A stretch of DNA of 64,000 nt from Saccoglossus kowalevskii (GCF_000003605.2 NW_003116864.1:1-64000); one strand, 5' to 3'; positions 9,700 to 23,803 are shown, counted from the stretch's first letter. Notes: generated by a model from the sequence alone, not told the origin. A program made the numbers and translations.

Positions 9700-10581
9700 T
9701 CGTAAAATGCCGTTTGAATATCGTAGTTGCTCCCGAAGCACGTGGAATTTTGAAACATTCGCAAACATTAAATGGTCTCCAATTTCAAAAAATGTCAAAT
9801 GATTCTCATAGGTGAGTGGTCAGGTGATCAACTGATAATAAAAGTAAAGATCAATTGGTCGCGGTTAATACCTGCATGGGAGACCAACTGAGACAACAGT
9901 CGGAGAATATGTTTTTGGCTTTGCCTTACACATTGAAATTACACTTACGCAATTTTAGTGCATTATTTCATACTCTAATGTCAAACATTTAATAACAGAA
10001 TTTGTGGAAATTTTTATAAAAGTTCCAGTACATGGAGAATTTTAAAAAATGCTTGTATTTTTAATGGAAAAACAGTTTTTGTAGTCTGCCCTATTTGATC
10101 TAAAGCTGCAAAAAACAGCGTGCAAAGTTGTTCAAAGCGATTGCAAAGTTTGTAGATTTGCGTGTTTGTTTGACCTAAATTGTTGCTATATCGAACCCTG
10201 ACGTTATAAAGTATGAAAAACGTATAAAAACCATGTAAAGCCTTCGATGTTAGCAACTTGTCATATGAGCCAGCCGTAAAAGGTACAAACAAACAACTTA
10301 AAACTTGAAAAGCGATTGAAAAGTTGTTAGATATGCGTGTATATTTCCCCTAAGTAATTTCATATAGAACCCCGCAGTAAATTTTTTTAAAATATGTAAA
10401 AGTCTAAAAATATCATTTATGTTCGCAGATTGTACCACTGTCCAAGTGTAAGAGGATAAACAAAGTGCTTACAAAGTTGTGAAAAGCTAGTGCAAAGTTG
10501 TCAGATTTACATGGAAATGTTACTTATGGTGTTAAATTACCGAGACCTGGAGTTGAATGTTCGGAAAAGTAAATAAATATT
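9700..10581 (+). repeat. Satellite unit 12, alpha, 882 bp
   Basis: GGTTAATACC in the 5S-like core; CTGACG. Near-identical to unit 32, 20 units downstream. 5S-like about 9832-9916. Confidence 0.95.
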
Positions 10582-11463
10582 TCGTAAAATGCCGTTTGAA
10601 TATCGTAGTTGCTCCCGAAGCACGTGGAATTTTGAAACATTCGCAAACATTAAATGGTCTCCAATTTCAAAAAATGTCAAATGATTCTCATAGGTGAGTG
10701 GTCAGGTGATCAACTGATAATAAAAGTAAAGATCAATTGGTCGCGGTTAGTACCTGCATGGGAGACCAACTGAGACAACAGTCGGAGAATATGTTTTTGG
10801 CTTTGCCTTACACATTGAAATTACACTTACGCAATTTTAGTGCATTATTTCATACTCTAATGTCAAACATTTAATAACAGAATTTGTGGAAATTTTTATA
10901 AAAGTTCCAGTACATGGAGAATTTTAAAAAATGCTTGTATTTTTAATGGAAAAACAGTTTTTGTAGTCTGCCCTATTTGATCTAAAGCTGCAAAAAACAG
11001 CGTGCAAAGTTGTTCAAAGCGATTGCAAAGTTTGTAGATTTGCGTGTTTGTTTGACCTAAATTGTTGCTATATCGAACCCTGCCGTTATAAAGTATGAAA
11101 AACGTATAAAAACCATGTAAAGCCTTCGATGTTAGCAACTTGTCATATGAGCCAGCCGTAAAAGGTACAAACAAACAACTTAAAACTTGAAAAGCGATTG
11201 AAAAGTTGTTAGATATGCGTGTAAATTTCCCCTAAGTAATTTCATATAGAACCCCGCAGTAAAATTTTTTAAAACATGTAAAAGTCTAAAAATATAATTT
11301 ATGTTCACAGATTGTACCACTGTCCAAGTGTAAGATGATAAACAAAGTGCTTACAAAGTTGTGAAAAGCTAGTGCAAAGTTGTCAGATTTACATGGAAAT
11401 GTTACCTATGGTGTTACTTTACCGAGACCTGGAGTTAAATGTTCGGAAAAGTAAATAAATATT
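10582..11463 (+). repeat. Satellite unit 13, alpha to beta in C, 882 bp
   Basis: Near-copy of units 28 and 33 (AGCTGCAAAAAACAG with CTGCCG). 5S-like about 10714-10798. C ends beta-like (CCTATGGTGTTACTT). Confidence 0.95.
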
Positions 11464-12345
11464 TCGTAAAATGCCGTTTGAATATCGTAGTTGCTCCCGA
11501 AACACATGGAATTTTGAAACGTTGGCAAACATTTAATGGTCTCCAATTTCAATAAATTTCAAATGATTCTAATAGGTAAGTGGTCAGGTGATTGACCGAT
11601 AATAAAAGTAAAGATCAAACGGTCGTGGTTAGTACCTGCATGGGAGACCAACTGAGATAACAGTCGGAGAATATTTTTTTGGCTTTGCCTTACACATTGA
11701 AATTACACTTACGCAATTTTAGTGCATTATTTCATACTCTAATGTTAAACATTTAATAACAGAATTTGTGGAAATTATTATAAAATTTCCAGTTCATAGA
11801 GAATTTTAAAAAATGCTTGTATTTTTAATAAAAAAACAGTGTTTGCAGTCTGCACCTATTTGTTCTAAAGCTGATAAAACAGCGTGCAAAGTTGTACAAA
11901 GCGATTGCAAAGTTTTTAGATTTGCGTGTTTATTTGACCTAAATTGTTGCTATATCGAACCCTGCTGTTATAAAGTATGAAAAACGTATAAAAACCATGT
12001 AAAGCCTTCGATGTTAGCAACTTGTCATATGAGCCAACCGTAAAAGGTACAAACAAACAACTTAAAACTTGAAAAGCGATTGAAAAGTTGTTAGATATGC
12101 GTGTAAATTTCCCCTAAGTAATTTCATATAGAACCCCGCAGTAAATTTTTTTAAAATATGTAAAAGTCTAAAAATATAATTTATGTTCACAGATTGTACC
12201 ACTGTCCAAGTGTAAGAGGATAAACAAAGTGCTTACAAAGTTGTGAAAAGCTAGTGCAAAGTTGTCAGATTTACATGGAAATGTTACCTATGGTGTTACC
12301 TTACCGAGACCTGGAGTTAAATGTTCGGAAAAGTAAATAAATATT
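11464..12345 (+). repeat. Satellite unit 14, beta, 882 bp
   Basis: A1 form as CTGCTG; GTTTTTAGATTTGC in A and GCCAACCG. 5S-like about 11596-11680. Confidence 0.95.
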
Positions 12346-13228
12346 TCGTAAAATGCCGTTTAAATATCGTAGTTGCTCCCGAAACACATGGAATTTTGAA
12401 ACGTTGGCAAACATTTAATGGTCTCCAATTTCAATAAATTTCAAATGATTCTAATAGGTAAGTGGTCAGGTGATTGACCGATAATAAAAGTAAAGATCAA
12501 ATGGTCGTGGTTAGTACCTGCATGGGAGACCAACTGAGATAGCAGTCGGAGAATATTTTTTTGGCTTTGCCTTACACATTGAAATTACAATTACGCAATT
12601 TTAGTGCATTATTTCATACTCTAAAGTTAAACATTTAATAACAGAATTTGTGGAAATTATTATAAAATTTCCAGTTCATAAAGAATTTTAAAAAATGCTT
12701 GTATTTTTAATGAAAAAAACAGTGTTTGCAGTCTGCACCTATTTGTTCTAAAGCTGATAAAACAGCGTGCAAAGTTGTACAAAGCGATTGCAAAGTTTGT
12801 AGATTTGCGTGTTTATTTTACCTAAATTGTTGCTATATCGAACCCTGGCGTTATAAAGTATGAAACACAAATAAAAACCATGTAAAGCCTTCGATGTTAG
12901 CAACCTGTCATATGAGCCAGCCGTAAAAGGTACAAACAAACAGCTTAAAACTTGAAAAGCGATTGAAAAGTTGTTAGATATGCGTGTATATTTCCCCTAA
13001 GTAATTTCTTATAGAACCCCGCAGTAAATTTTTTTAAAATATGTAAAAGTCTAAAAATATAATTTATGTTCACAGATTGTACCACTGTCCAAGTGTAAGA
13101 TGATAAACAAAGTGCTTACAAAGTTGTGAAAAGCTAGTGCAAAGTTGTCAGATTTACATGGAAATGTTACCTATGGTGTTACCTTACCGAGACCTGGAGT
13201 TAAATGTTCGGAAAAGTAAATAAATATT
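12346..13228 (+). repeat. Satellite unit 15, beta, 883 bp
   Basis: A2 form, CATAAAG, GATAGCAG; GCCGTTTAAATATCG at the head. 5S-like about 12478-12562. Confidence 0.95.
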
Positions 13229-14109
13229 TCGTAAAATGCCGTTTGAATATCGTAGTTGCTCCCGAAACACATGGAATTTTGAAACGTTGGCAAACATTTA
13301 ATGGTCTCCAATTTCAATAAATTTCAAATGATTCTAATAGGTAAGTGGTCAGGTGATTGACCGATAATAAAAGTAAAGATCAAACGGTCGTGGTTAGTAC
13401 CTGCATGGGAGACCAACTGAGATAACAGTCGGAGAATATTTTTTTGGCTTTGCCTTACACATTGAAATTACACTTACGCAATTTTAGTGCATTATTTCAT
13501 ACTCTAATGTTAAACATTTAATAACAGAATTTGTGGAAATTATTATAAAATTTCCAGTTGATAGAGAATTTAAAAAAATGCTTGTATTTTTAATAAAAAA
13601 ACAGTGTTTGCAGTCTGCACCTATTTGTTCTAAAGCTGATAAAACAGCGTGCAAAGTTGTACAAAGCGATTGCAAAGTTTGTAGATTTGCGTGTTTATTT
13701 GACCTAAATTGTTGCTATATCGAACCCTGCCGTTATAAAGTATGAAAAACGTATAAAAACCATGTAAAGCCTTCGATGTTAGCAACTTGTCATATGAGCC
13801 AGCCGTAAAAGGTACAAACAAACAACTTAAAACTTGAAAAGCGATTGAAAAGTTGTTAGATATGCGTGTAAATTTCCCCTAAGTAATTTCATATAGAACC
13901 CGCAGTAAAATTTTTTAAAATATGTAAAAGTCTAAAAATATAATTTATGTTCACAGATTGTACCACTGTCCAAGTGTAAGAGGATAAACAAAGTGCTTAC
14001 AAAGTTGTGAAAAGCTAGTGCAAAGTTGTCAGATTTACATGGAAATGTTACCTATGATGTTACATTACCGAGACCTGGAGTTAAATGTTCGGAAAAGTAA
14101 ATAAATATT
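13229..14109 (+). repeat. Satellite unit 16, beta, 881 bp
   Basis: A1 form, TTGATAGAG; GAACCCGCAG has lost one C. C ends CCTATGATGTTACATT. Position before a GCTTCCGAAG unit matches unit 26. 5S-like about 13361-13445. Confidence 0.95.
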
Positions 14110-14990
14110 TCGTAAAATGCCGTTTGAATATCGTAGTTGCTTCCGAAGCACGTGGAATTTTGAAACATTCGCAAACATTTAATGGTCTCCAATTTTAAAA
14201 AATTTCAAATGATTCTCATAGGTGAGTGGTCAGGTGATCAACTAATAATAAAAGTAAAGATCAATCGGTCGCGGTTAGTACCTGCATGGGAGACCAACTG
14301 AGACAACAGTCGGAGAATATGTTTTTGGCTTTGCCTTACACATTGAAATTACACTTACGCAATTTTAGTGCATTATTTCATACTCTAATGTCAAACATTT
14401 AATAACAGAAGTTGTGGAAATTTTTATAAAAGTTCCAGTTCATGGAGAATTTTAAAAAATGCTTGTATTTTTAATGGAAAAACAGTTTTTGTAGTCTGCC
14501 CTATTTGATCTAAAGCTGAAAAAACAGCGTGCAAAGTTGTTTAAAGCGATTGCAAACTTTGTAGATTTGCGTGTTTATTTGACCTAAATTGTTGCTATAT
14601 CGAACCCTGGTGTTATAAAGTATGAAACACAAATAAAAACCATGTAAAGCTTTCGATGTTAGCAACCTGTCATATGAGCCAGCCGTAAAAGGTACAAACA
14701 AACAGCTTAAAACTTGAAAAGCGATTGAAAAGTTGTTAGATATGCGTGTATATTTCCCCTAAGTAATTTCATATAGAACCCCGCAGTAAAATTTTTTAAA
14801 ATAAGTAAAAGTCTAAAAATATCATTCATGTTCGCAGATTGTACCACTGTCCAAGTGTAAAAGGATAAACAAAGTGCTTACAAAGTTGTGAAAAGCTAGT
14901 GCAAAGTTGTCAGATTTACATGGAAATGTTACTTATGGTGTTAAATTACCGAGACCTGGAGTTAAATGTTCGGAAAAGTAAATAAATATT
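14110..14990 (+). repeat. Satellite unit 17, alpha, 881 bp
   Basis: Near-copy of unit 1 and unit 27 (GCTTCCGAAG, CCAATTTTAAAAAATT). ACTAATAATAA in the 5S-like region. 5S-like about 14242-14326; A2 form. Confidence 0.95.
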
Positions 14991-15873
14991 TCGTAAAATG
15001 CCGTTTGAATATCGTAGTTGCTCCCGAAGCACGTGGAATTTTGAAACATTCGCAAACATTTAATGGTCTCCAATTTCAAAAAATGTCAAATGATTCTCAT
15101 AGGTGAGTGGTCAGGTGATCAACTGATAATAAAAGTAAAGAACAATTGGTCGCGGTTAGTACCTGCATGGGAGACCAACTGAGACAACAGTCGGAGAATA
15201 TGTTTTTGGCTTTGCCTTACACATTGAAATTACACTTACGCAATTTTAGTGCATTATTTCATACTCTAATGTCAAACATTTAATAACAGAATTTGTGGAA
15301 ATTTTTATAAAAGTTCCAGTACATGGAGAATTTTAAAAAATGCTTGTATTTTTAATGGAAAAACAGTTTTTGTAGTCTGCCCTATTTGATCTATAGCTGA
15401 AAAAAACAGCGTGCAAAGTTGTTCAAAGCGATTGCAAAGTTTGTAGATTTGCGTGTTTATTTGACCTAAATTGTTGCTATATCGAACCCTGCCGTTATAA
15501 AGTATGAAAAACGTATAAAAACCATGTAAAGCCTTCGATGTTAGCAACTTGTCATATGAGCCAGCCGTAAAAGGTACAAACAAACAACTTAAAACTTGAA
15601 AAGCGATTGAAAAGTTGTTAGATATGCGTGTAAATTTCCCCTAAGTAATTTCATATAGAATCCCGCAGTAAAATTTTTTAAAATATGTAAAAGTCTAAAA
15701 ATATAATTTATGTTCACAGATTGTACCACTGTCCAAGTGTAAGATGATAAACAAAGTGCTTACAAAGTTGTGAAAAGCTAGTGCAAAGTTGTCAGATTTA
15801 CATGGAAATGTTACCTATGGTGTTACCTTACCGAGACCTGGAGTTAAATGTTCGAAAAAAGTAAATAAATATT
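14991..15873 (+). repeat. Satellite unit 18, alpha to beta in B/C, 883 bp
   Basis: Near-copy of unit 2 up to subrepeat B, then beta. TTCGAAAAAAGTAA near its end is shared with unit 25. 5S-like about 15123-15207. Confidence 0.95.
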
Positions 15874-16755
15874 TCGTAAAATGCCGTTTGAATATCGTAG
15901 TTGCTCCCGAAACACATGGAATTTTGAAACGTTGGCAAACATTTAATGGTCTCCAATTTCAATAAATTTCAAATGATTCTAATAGGTAAGTGGTCAGGTG
16001 ATTGACCGATAATAAAAGTAAAGATCAAACGGTCGTGGTTAGTACCTGCATGGGAGACCAACTGAGATAGCAGTCGGAGAATATTTTTTTGGCTTTGCCT
16101 TACACATTGAAATTACACTTACGCAATTTTAGTGCATTATTTCATACTCTAATGTTAAACATTTAATAACAGAATTTGTGGAAATTATTATAAAATTTCC
16201 AGTTCATAAAGAATTTAAAAAAATGCTTGTATTTTTAATGAAAAAACAGTGTTTGCAGTCTGCACCTATTTGTTCTAAAGCTGATAAAACAGCGTGCAAA
16301 GTTGTTCAAAGCGATTGCAAAGTTTGTAGATTTGCGTGTTCATTTTACCTAAATTGTTGCTATATCGAACCCTGGCGTTATAAAGTATGAAACACAAATA
16401 AAAACCATGTAAAGCCTTCGATGTTAGCAACCTGTCATATGAGCCAGCCGTAAAAGGTACAAACAAACAACTTAAAACTTGAAAAGCGATTGAAAAGTTG
16501 TTAGATATGCGTGTAAATTTCCCCTAAGTAATTTCATATAGAACCCCGCAGTAAAATTTTTTAAAATATGTAAAAGTCTAAAAATATAATTTATGTTCAC
16601 AGATTGTACCACTGTCCAAGTGTAAGAGGATAAACAAAGTGCTTACAAAGTTGTGAAAAGCTAGTGCAAAGTTGTCAGATTTACATGGAAATGTTACCTA
16701 TGGTGTTACCTTACCGAGACCTGGAGTTAAATGTTCGGAAAAGTAAATAAATATT
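15874..16755 (+). repeat. Satellite unit 19, beta, 882 bp
   Basis: A2 form, CATAAAG, GATAGCAG; GTGTTCATTTTACC in A. 5S-like about 16006-16090. Confidence 0.95.
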
Positions 16756-17634
16756 TCGTAAAATGCCGTTTGAATATCGTAGTTGCTCCCGAAACACATG
16801 GAATTTTGAAACGTTGGCAAACATTTAATGGTCTCCAATTTCAATAAATTTCAAATGATTCTAATAGGTAAGTGGTCAGGTGATTGACCAATAATAAAAG
16901 TAAAGATCAAACGGTCGTGGTTAGTACCTGCATGGGAGACCAACTGAGACAACAGTCGGAGAATATTTTTTTGGCTTTGCCTTACACATTGAAATTACAC
17001 TTACGCAATTTTAGTGCATTATTTCATACTCTAATGTTAAACATTTAATAACAGAATTTGTGGAAATTATTATAAATTTTCCAGTTCATAGAGAATTTAA
17101 AAAAATGCTTGTATTTTTATAAAAAACAGTGTTTGCAGTCTGCACCTATTTGTTCTAAAGCTGATAAAACAGCGTGCAAAGTGTACAAAGCGATTGCAAA
17201 GTTTGTAGATTTGCGTGTTTATTTGACCTAAATTGTTGCTATATCGAACCCTGCCGTTATAAAGTATGAAAAACGTATAAAAACCATGTAAAGCCTTCGA
17301 TGTTAGCAACCTGTCATATGAGCCAACCGTAAAAGGTACAAACAAACAGCTTAAAACTTGAAAAGCGATTGAAAAGTTGTTAGATATGCGTGTATATTTC
17401 CCCTAGGTAATTTCATATAGAACCCCGCAGTAAATTTTTTTAAAATATGTAAAAGTCTAAAAATATCATTTATGTTCGCAGATTGTACCACTGTCCAAGT
17501 GTAAGAGGATAAACAAAGTGCTTACAAAGTTGTGAAAAGCTAGTGCAAAGTTGTCAGATTTACATGGAAATGTTACTTATGGTGTTAAATTACCGAGACC
17601 TGGAGTTAAATGTTCGGAAAAGTAAATAAATATT
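16756..17634 (+). repeat. Satellite unit 20, beta to alpha in B, 879 bp
   Basis: Beta with alpha-like GAGACAAC; small losses in the A-runs of D and in A (AAAGTGTACAAAG). 5S-like about 16888-16972. B and C are alpha. Confidence 0.95.
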
Positions 17635-18510
17635 TCGTAAAATGCCGTTTGAATATCGTAGTTGCTCCCGAAGCACGTGGAATTTTGAAACATTCGCAAA
17701 CATTTAATGGTCTCCAATTTCAAAAAAATTTCAAATGATTCTCATAGGTGAGTGGTCAGGTGATCAACTGATAATAAAAGTAAAGATCAATCGGTCGCGG
17801 TTAGTACCTGCATGGGAGACCAACTGAGACAACAGTCGGAGAATATGTTTTTGGCTTTGCCTTACACATTGAAATTACACTTACGCAATTTTAGTGCATT
17901 ATTTCATACTCTAATGTCAAACATTTAATAACAGAATTTGTGGAAATTTTTATAAAAGTCCAGTTCATAGAGAATTTAAAAAATGCTTGTATTTTTAATG
18001 AAAAACAGTTTTGCAGTCTGCACTATTTGTTCTAAAGCTGATAAAACAGCGTGCAAAGTTGTTCAAAGCGATTGCAAAGTTTGTAGATTTGCGTGTTTAT
18101 TTTACTAAATTGTTGCTATATCGAACCCTGGCGTTATAAAGTATGAAACACAAATAAAAACCATGTAAAGCCTTCGATGTTAGCAACCTGTCATATGAGC
18201 CAGCCGTAAAAGGAACAAACAAACAGCTTAAAACTTGAAAAGCGATTGAAAAGTTATTAGATATGCGTGTATATTTCCCCTAAGTAAGTTCATATAGAAC
18301 CCCGCAGTAAAAATTTTTAAAATATGTAAAAGTCTAAAAATATAATTTATGTTCACAGATTGTACCACTGTCCAAGTGTAAGAGGATAAACAAAGTGCTT
18401 ACAAAGTTGTGAAAAGCTAGTGCAAAGTTGTCAGATTTACATGGAAATGTTACCTATGATGTTACATTACCGAGACCTGGAGTTAAATGTTCGGAAAGTA
18501 AATAAATATT
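17635..18510 (+). repeat. Satellite unit 21, alpha with beta-like A, 876 bp
   Basis: Several one-base losses are clustered at 17958-18115 (AAAAGTCCAG, GCACTATTTG, TTTACTAAAT). 5S-like about 17768-17852. A2 form; C ends CCTATGATGTTACATT. Confidence 0.95.
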
Positions 18511-19392
18511 TCGTAAAATGCCGTTTGAATATCGTAGTTGCTCCCGAAACACGTGGAATTTTGAAACATTCGCAAGCATTTAATGGTCTCCAATTTCAAA
18601 AAATTCATAATGATTCTCATAGGTGAGTGGTCAGCTGATCAACCGATAATAAAAGTAAAGATCAATCGGTCGTGGTTAATACCTGCATGGGAGACCAAGT
18701 GAGACAACAGTCGGAGAATATGTTTTTGGCTTTGCCTTACACATTGAAATTACACTTACGCAATTTTAGTGCATTATTTCATACTCGAATGTCAAACATT
18801 TAATAACAGAATTTGTGGGAATTTTTATAAAAGTTCTAGTTCATGGAGAATTTTAAAAAATGCTTGTATTTTTAATGAAAAAACAGTTTTTGCAGTCTGC
18901 ACCTATTTGTTCTAAAGCTGATAAAACAGCGTGCAACGTTGTTCAAAGCGATTGCAAAGTTTGTAGATTTGCGTGTTTATTTTACCTAAATTGTTGCTAT
19001 ATCGAACCCTGGTGTTATAAAGTATGAAACACAAATAAAAACCATGTAAATCTTTCGATGTTAGTAACCTGTCATATGAGCCAGCCGTAAAAGGTACAAA
19101 CAAACAGCTTAAAACTTGAAAAGCGATTGAAAAGTTGTTAGATATGCGTGTATATTTCCCCTAAGTAATTTCATATAGAACCCCGCAGTAACATTTTTTA
19201 AAATATGTAAAAGTCTAAAAATATAATTTATGTTTACAGATTGAACCACTGTCCAAGTGTAAGAGGTTAAACAAAGTGCTTACAAAGTTGTGAAAAGCTA
19301 GTGCAAAGTTCTCCGATTTACACGGAAATGTTACCTATGGTTTTAAATTACCAAGACCTGGAGATAAATGTTCGGAAAAGTAAATAAATATT
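18511..19392 (+). repeat. Satellite unit 22, gamma, 882 bp
   Basis: CAGCTGATC, GTCGTGGTTAATACC, ACTCGAATG, TTCTAGTTC; shared with units 54 and 65. C is unusual (TTCTCCGATTTACACGG, TTACCAAGACC). 5S-like about 18643-18727. Confidence 0.95.
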
Positions 19393-20274
19393 TCGTAAAA
19401 TGCCGTTTGAATATCGTAGTTGCTCCCGAAACACATGGAATTTTGAAACATTGGCAAACATTTAATGGTCTCCAATTTCAGTAAATTTCAAATGATTCTA
19501 ATAGGTAAGTGGTCAGGTGATTGACCAATAATAAAAGTACAGATCAATCGGTCGTGGTTAGTACCTGCATGGGAGACCAACTCAGACAAAAGTCGGAGAA
19601 TATTTTTTTGGTTTTGCCTTACACATTAAAATTACACTTACGCAATTTTAGTGCATTATTTCATACTCTAATGTCAAACATTTAATAACAGAATTTGTGG
19701 AAATTATTATAAAATTTCCAGTTCATAGAGAATTTTAAAAAATGCTTGAATTTTTAATGAAAAAACAGTTTTTGCAGTCTGCACCTATTTGTTCTAAAGC
19801 TGATAAAACAGCGTGCAAAGTTGTTCAAAGCGATTGCAAAGTTTGTAGATGTGCGTGTTTATTTTACCTAAATTGTTGCTATATCGAACCCTGGTGTTAT
19901 AAAGTATGAAACACAAATAAAAACCATGTAAATCTTTCGATGTTAGCAACCTGTCATATGAGCCAGCCGTAAAAGGTACAAACAAACAGCTTAAAACTTG
20001 AAAAGCGATTGAAAAGTTGTTAGATATGCGTGTAAATTTCCCCTAAGTAATTTCATATAGAACCCCGCAGTAAAATTTTTTAAAATATGTAAAAGTCTAA
20101 AAATATAATTTATGTTCACAGATTGTACCACTGTCCAAGTGTAAGATGATAAACAAAGTGCTTACAAAGTTGTGAAAAGCTAGTGCAAAGTTGTCAGATT
20201 TACATGGAAATGTTACCTATGGTGTTACCTTACCGAGACCTGGAGTTAAATGTTCGGAAAAGTAAATAAATATT
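19393..20274 (+). repeat. Satellite unit 23, delta, 882 bp
   Basis: CAGTAAATTTC, GACCAAT, ACAAAAGT, GGTTTTGCC, CATTAAAATT; same class as units 46, 47 and 64. 5S-like about 19525-19609. A2 form (CTGGTG). Confidence 0.95.
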
Positions 20275-21156
20275 TCGTAAAATGCCGTTTGAATATCGTA
20301 GTTGCTCCCGAAACACATGGAATTTTGAAACGTTGGCAAACATTTAATGGTCTCCAATTTCAATAAATTTCAAATGATTCTAATAGGTAAGTGGTCAGGT
20401 GAGTGACCGATAATAAAAGTAAAGATCAAACGGTCGTGGTTAGTACCTGCATGGGAGACCAACTGAGATAACAGTCGGAGAATATTTTTTTGGCTTTGCC
20501 TTACACATTGAAATTACACTTACGCAATTTTAGTGCATTATTTCATACTCTAATGTTAAACATTTAATAACAGAATTTGTGGAAATTATTATAAAATTTC
20601 CAGTTCATAAAGAATTTTAAAAAATGCTTGTATTTTTAATGAAAAAACAGTGTTTGCAGTCTGCACCTATTTGTTCTAAAGCTGATAAAACAGCGTGCAA
20701 AGTTGTACAAAGCGATTGCAAAGTTTGTAGATTTGCGTGTTTATTTTACCTAAATTGTTGCTATATCGAACCCTGGCGTTATAAAGTATGAAACACAAAT
20801 AAAAACCATGTAAAGCCTACGATGTTAGCAACCTGTCATATGAGCCAGCCGTAAAAGGTACAAACAAACAGCTTAAAACTTGAAAAGCGATTGAAAAGTT
20901 GTTAGATATGCGTGTATATTTCCCCTAAGTAATTTTATATAGAACCCCGCAGTAAATTTTTTTAAAATATGTAAAAGTCTAAAAATATAATTTATGTTCA
21001 CAGATTGTACCACTGTCCAAGTGTAAGAGGATAAACAAAGTGCTTACAAAGTTGTGAAAAGCTAGTGCAAAGTTGTCAGATTTACATGGAAATGTTACTT
21101 ATGGTGTTAAATTACCGAGACCTGGAGTTAAATGTTCGGAAAAGTAAATAAATATT
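20275..21156 (+). repeat. Satellite unit 24, beta to alpha in C, 882 bp
   Basis: GGTGAGTGACC instead of GGTGATTGACC, shared with unit 53. A2 form. 5S-like about 20407-20491. Confidence 0.95.
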
Positions 21157-22040
21157 TCGTAAAATGCCGTTTGAATATCGTAGTTGCTCCCGAAACACAT
21201 GGAATTTTGAAACGTTGGCAAACATTTAATGGTCTCCAATTTCAATAAATTTCAAATGATTCTAATAGGTAAGTGGTCAGGTGATTGACCGATAATAAAA
21301 GTAAAGATGAAACGGTCGTGGTTAGTACCTGCATGGGAGACCAACTGAGATAGCAGTCGGAGAATATTTTTTTTGGCTTTGCCTTACACATTGAAATTAC
21401 ACGTACTCAATTTTAGTGCATTATTTCATACTCTAGTGTTAAACATTTAATAACAGAATTTGTGGAAATTATTATAAAATTTCCAGTTCATAAAGAATTT
21501 TAAAAAATGCTTGTATTTTTAATGAAAAAACAGTGTTTGCAGTCTGCACCTATTTGTTCGAAAGCTGATAAAACAGCGTGCAAAGTTGTACAAAGCGATT
21601 GCAAAGTTTGTAGATTTGCGTGTTTATTTTACCTAAATTGTTGCTATATCGAACCCTGGCGTTATAAAGTATGAAACACAAATAAAAACCATGTAAAGCC
21701 TTCGATGTTAGCAACCTGTCATATGAGCCAGCCGTAAAAGGTACAAACAAACAGCTTAAAACTTGAAAAGCGATTGAAAAGTTGTTAGATATGCGTGTAA
21801 ATTTCCCCTAAGTAATTTCATATAGAACCCCGCAGTAAAATTTTTTAAAATATGTAAAAGTCTAAAAATATAATTTATGTTCACAGATTGTACCACTGTC
21901 CAAGTGTAAGATGATAAACAAAGTGCTTACAAAGTTGTGAAAAGCTAGTGCAAAGTTGTCAGATTTACATGGAAATGTTACCTATGGTGTTACCTTACCG
22001 AGACCTGGAGTTAAATGTTCGAAAAAAGTAAATAAATATT
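21157..22040 (+). repeat. Satellite unit 25, beta, 884 bp
   Basis: ACACGTACTCAATT variant after the T-run; A2 form; ends TTCGAAAAAAGTAA as in unit 18. 5S-like about 21289-21373. Confidence 0.95.
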
Positions 22041-22922
22041 TCGTAAAATGCCGTTTGAATATCGTAGTTGCTCCCGAAACACATGGAATTTTGAAACGTT
22101 GGCAAACATTTAATGGTCTCCAATTTCAATAAATTTCAAATGATTCTAATAGGTAAGTGGTCAGGTGATTGACCGATAATAAAAGTAAAGATCAAACGGT
22201 CGTGGTTAGTACCTGCATGGGAGACCAACTGAGATAACAGTCGGAGAATATTTTATTGGCTTTGCCTTACACATTGAAATTACACTTACGAAATTTTAGT
22301 GCATTATTTCATACTCTAATGTTAAACATTTAATAACAGAATTTGTGGAAATTATTATAAAATTTCCAGTTCATAGAGAATTTAAAAAAATGCTTGTATT
22401 TTTAATAAAAAAACAGTGTTTGCAGTCTGCACCTATTTGTTCTAAAGCTGATAAAACAGCGTGCAAAGTTGTACAAAGCGATTGCAAAGTTTGTAGATTT
22501 GCGTGTTTATTTGACCTAAATTGTTGCTATATCGAACCCTGCCGTTATAAAGTATGAAAAACGTATAAAAACCATGTAAAGCCTTCGATGTTAGCAACTT
22601 GTCATATGAGCCAGCCGTAAAAGGTACAAACAAACAACTTAAAACTTGAAAAGCGATTGAAAAGTTGTTAGATATGCGTGTAAATTTCCCCTAAGTAATT
22701 TCATATAGAACCCCGCAGTAAAATTTTTTTAAATACGTAAAAGTCTAAAAATATAATTTATGTTCACAGATTGTACCACTGTCCAAGTGTAAGAGGATAA
22801 ACAAAGTGCTTACAAAGTTGTGAAAAGCTAGTGCAAAGTTGTCAGATTTACATGGAAATGTTACCTATGATGTTACATTACCGAGACCTGGAGTTAAATG
22901 TTCGGAAAAGTAAATAAATATT
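22041..22922 (+). repeat. Satellite unit 26, beta, 882 bp
   Basis: T-run interrupted (ATTTTATTGG); A1 form; C ends CCTATGATGTTACATT, as in unit 16. 5S-like about 22173-22257. Confidence 0.95.
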
Positions 22923-23803
22923 TCGTAAAATGCCGTTTGAATATCGTAGTTGCTTCCGAAGCACGTGGAATTTTGAAACATTCGCAAACATTTAATGGTC
23001 TCCAATTTTAAAAAATTTCAAATGATTCTCATAGGTGAGTGGTCAGGTGATCAACTAATAATAAAAGTAAAGATCAATCGGTCGCGGTTAGTACCTGCAT
23101 GGGAGACCAACTGAGACAACAGTCGGAGAATTTGTTTTTGGCTTTGCCTTACACATTGAAATTACACTTACGCAATTTTAGTGCATTATTTCATACTCTA
23201 ATGTCAAACATGTAATAACAGAATTTGTGGAAATTTTTATAAAAGTTCCAGTTCATGGAGAATTTTAAAAAATGCTTGTATTTTTAATGGAAAAACAGTT
23301 TTTGTAGTCTGCCCTATTTGATCTAAAGCTGAAAAAACAGCGTGCAAAGTTGTTTAAAGCGATTGCCAAGTTTGTAGATTTGCGTGTTTATTTGACCTAA
23401 ATTGTTGCTATATCGAACCCTGGTGTTATAAAGTATGAACCACAAATAAAAACCATGTAAAGCTTTCGATGTTAGCAACCTGTCATATGAGCCAGCCGTA
23501 AAAGGTACAAACAAACAACTTAAAACTTGAAAAGCGATTGAAAAGTTGTTAGATATGCGTGTATATTTCCCCTAAGTAATTTCATATAGAACCCCGCAGT
23601 AAAATTTTTTAAAATAAGTAAAAGTCTAAAAATATCATTTATGTTCGCAGATTGTACCACTGTCCAAGTGTAAGAGGATAAACAAAGTGCTTACAAAGTT
23701 GTGAAAAGCTAGTGCAAAGTTGTCAGATTTACATGGAAATGTTACTTATGGTGTTAAATTACCGAGACCTGGAGTTGAATGTTCGGAAAAGTAAATAAAT
23801 ATT
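22923..23803 (+). repeat. Satellite unit 27, alpha, 881 bp
   Basis: Third copy of the GCTTCCGAAG type (units 1 and 17). GAATTTGTTTTTGG at the T-run. A2 form. 5S-like about 23055-23139. Confidence 0.95.

Noticed and set aside
13533-13745. Plus-strand ~70-residue open frame (MEIIIKFPV...) in several beta units.
   Set aside because: Present only where the A-run in D has a particular length; it covers non-coding satellite subrepeats D and A and overlaps the antisense frame. Chance reading frame.
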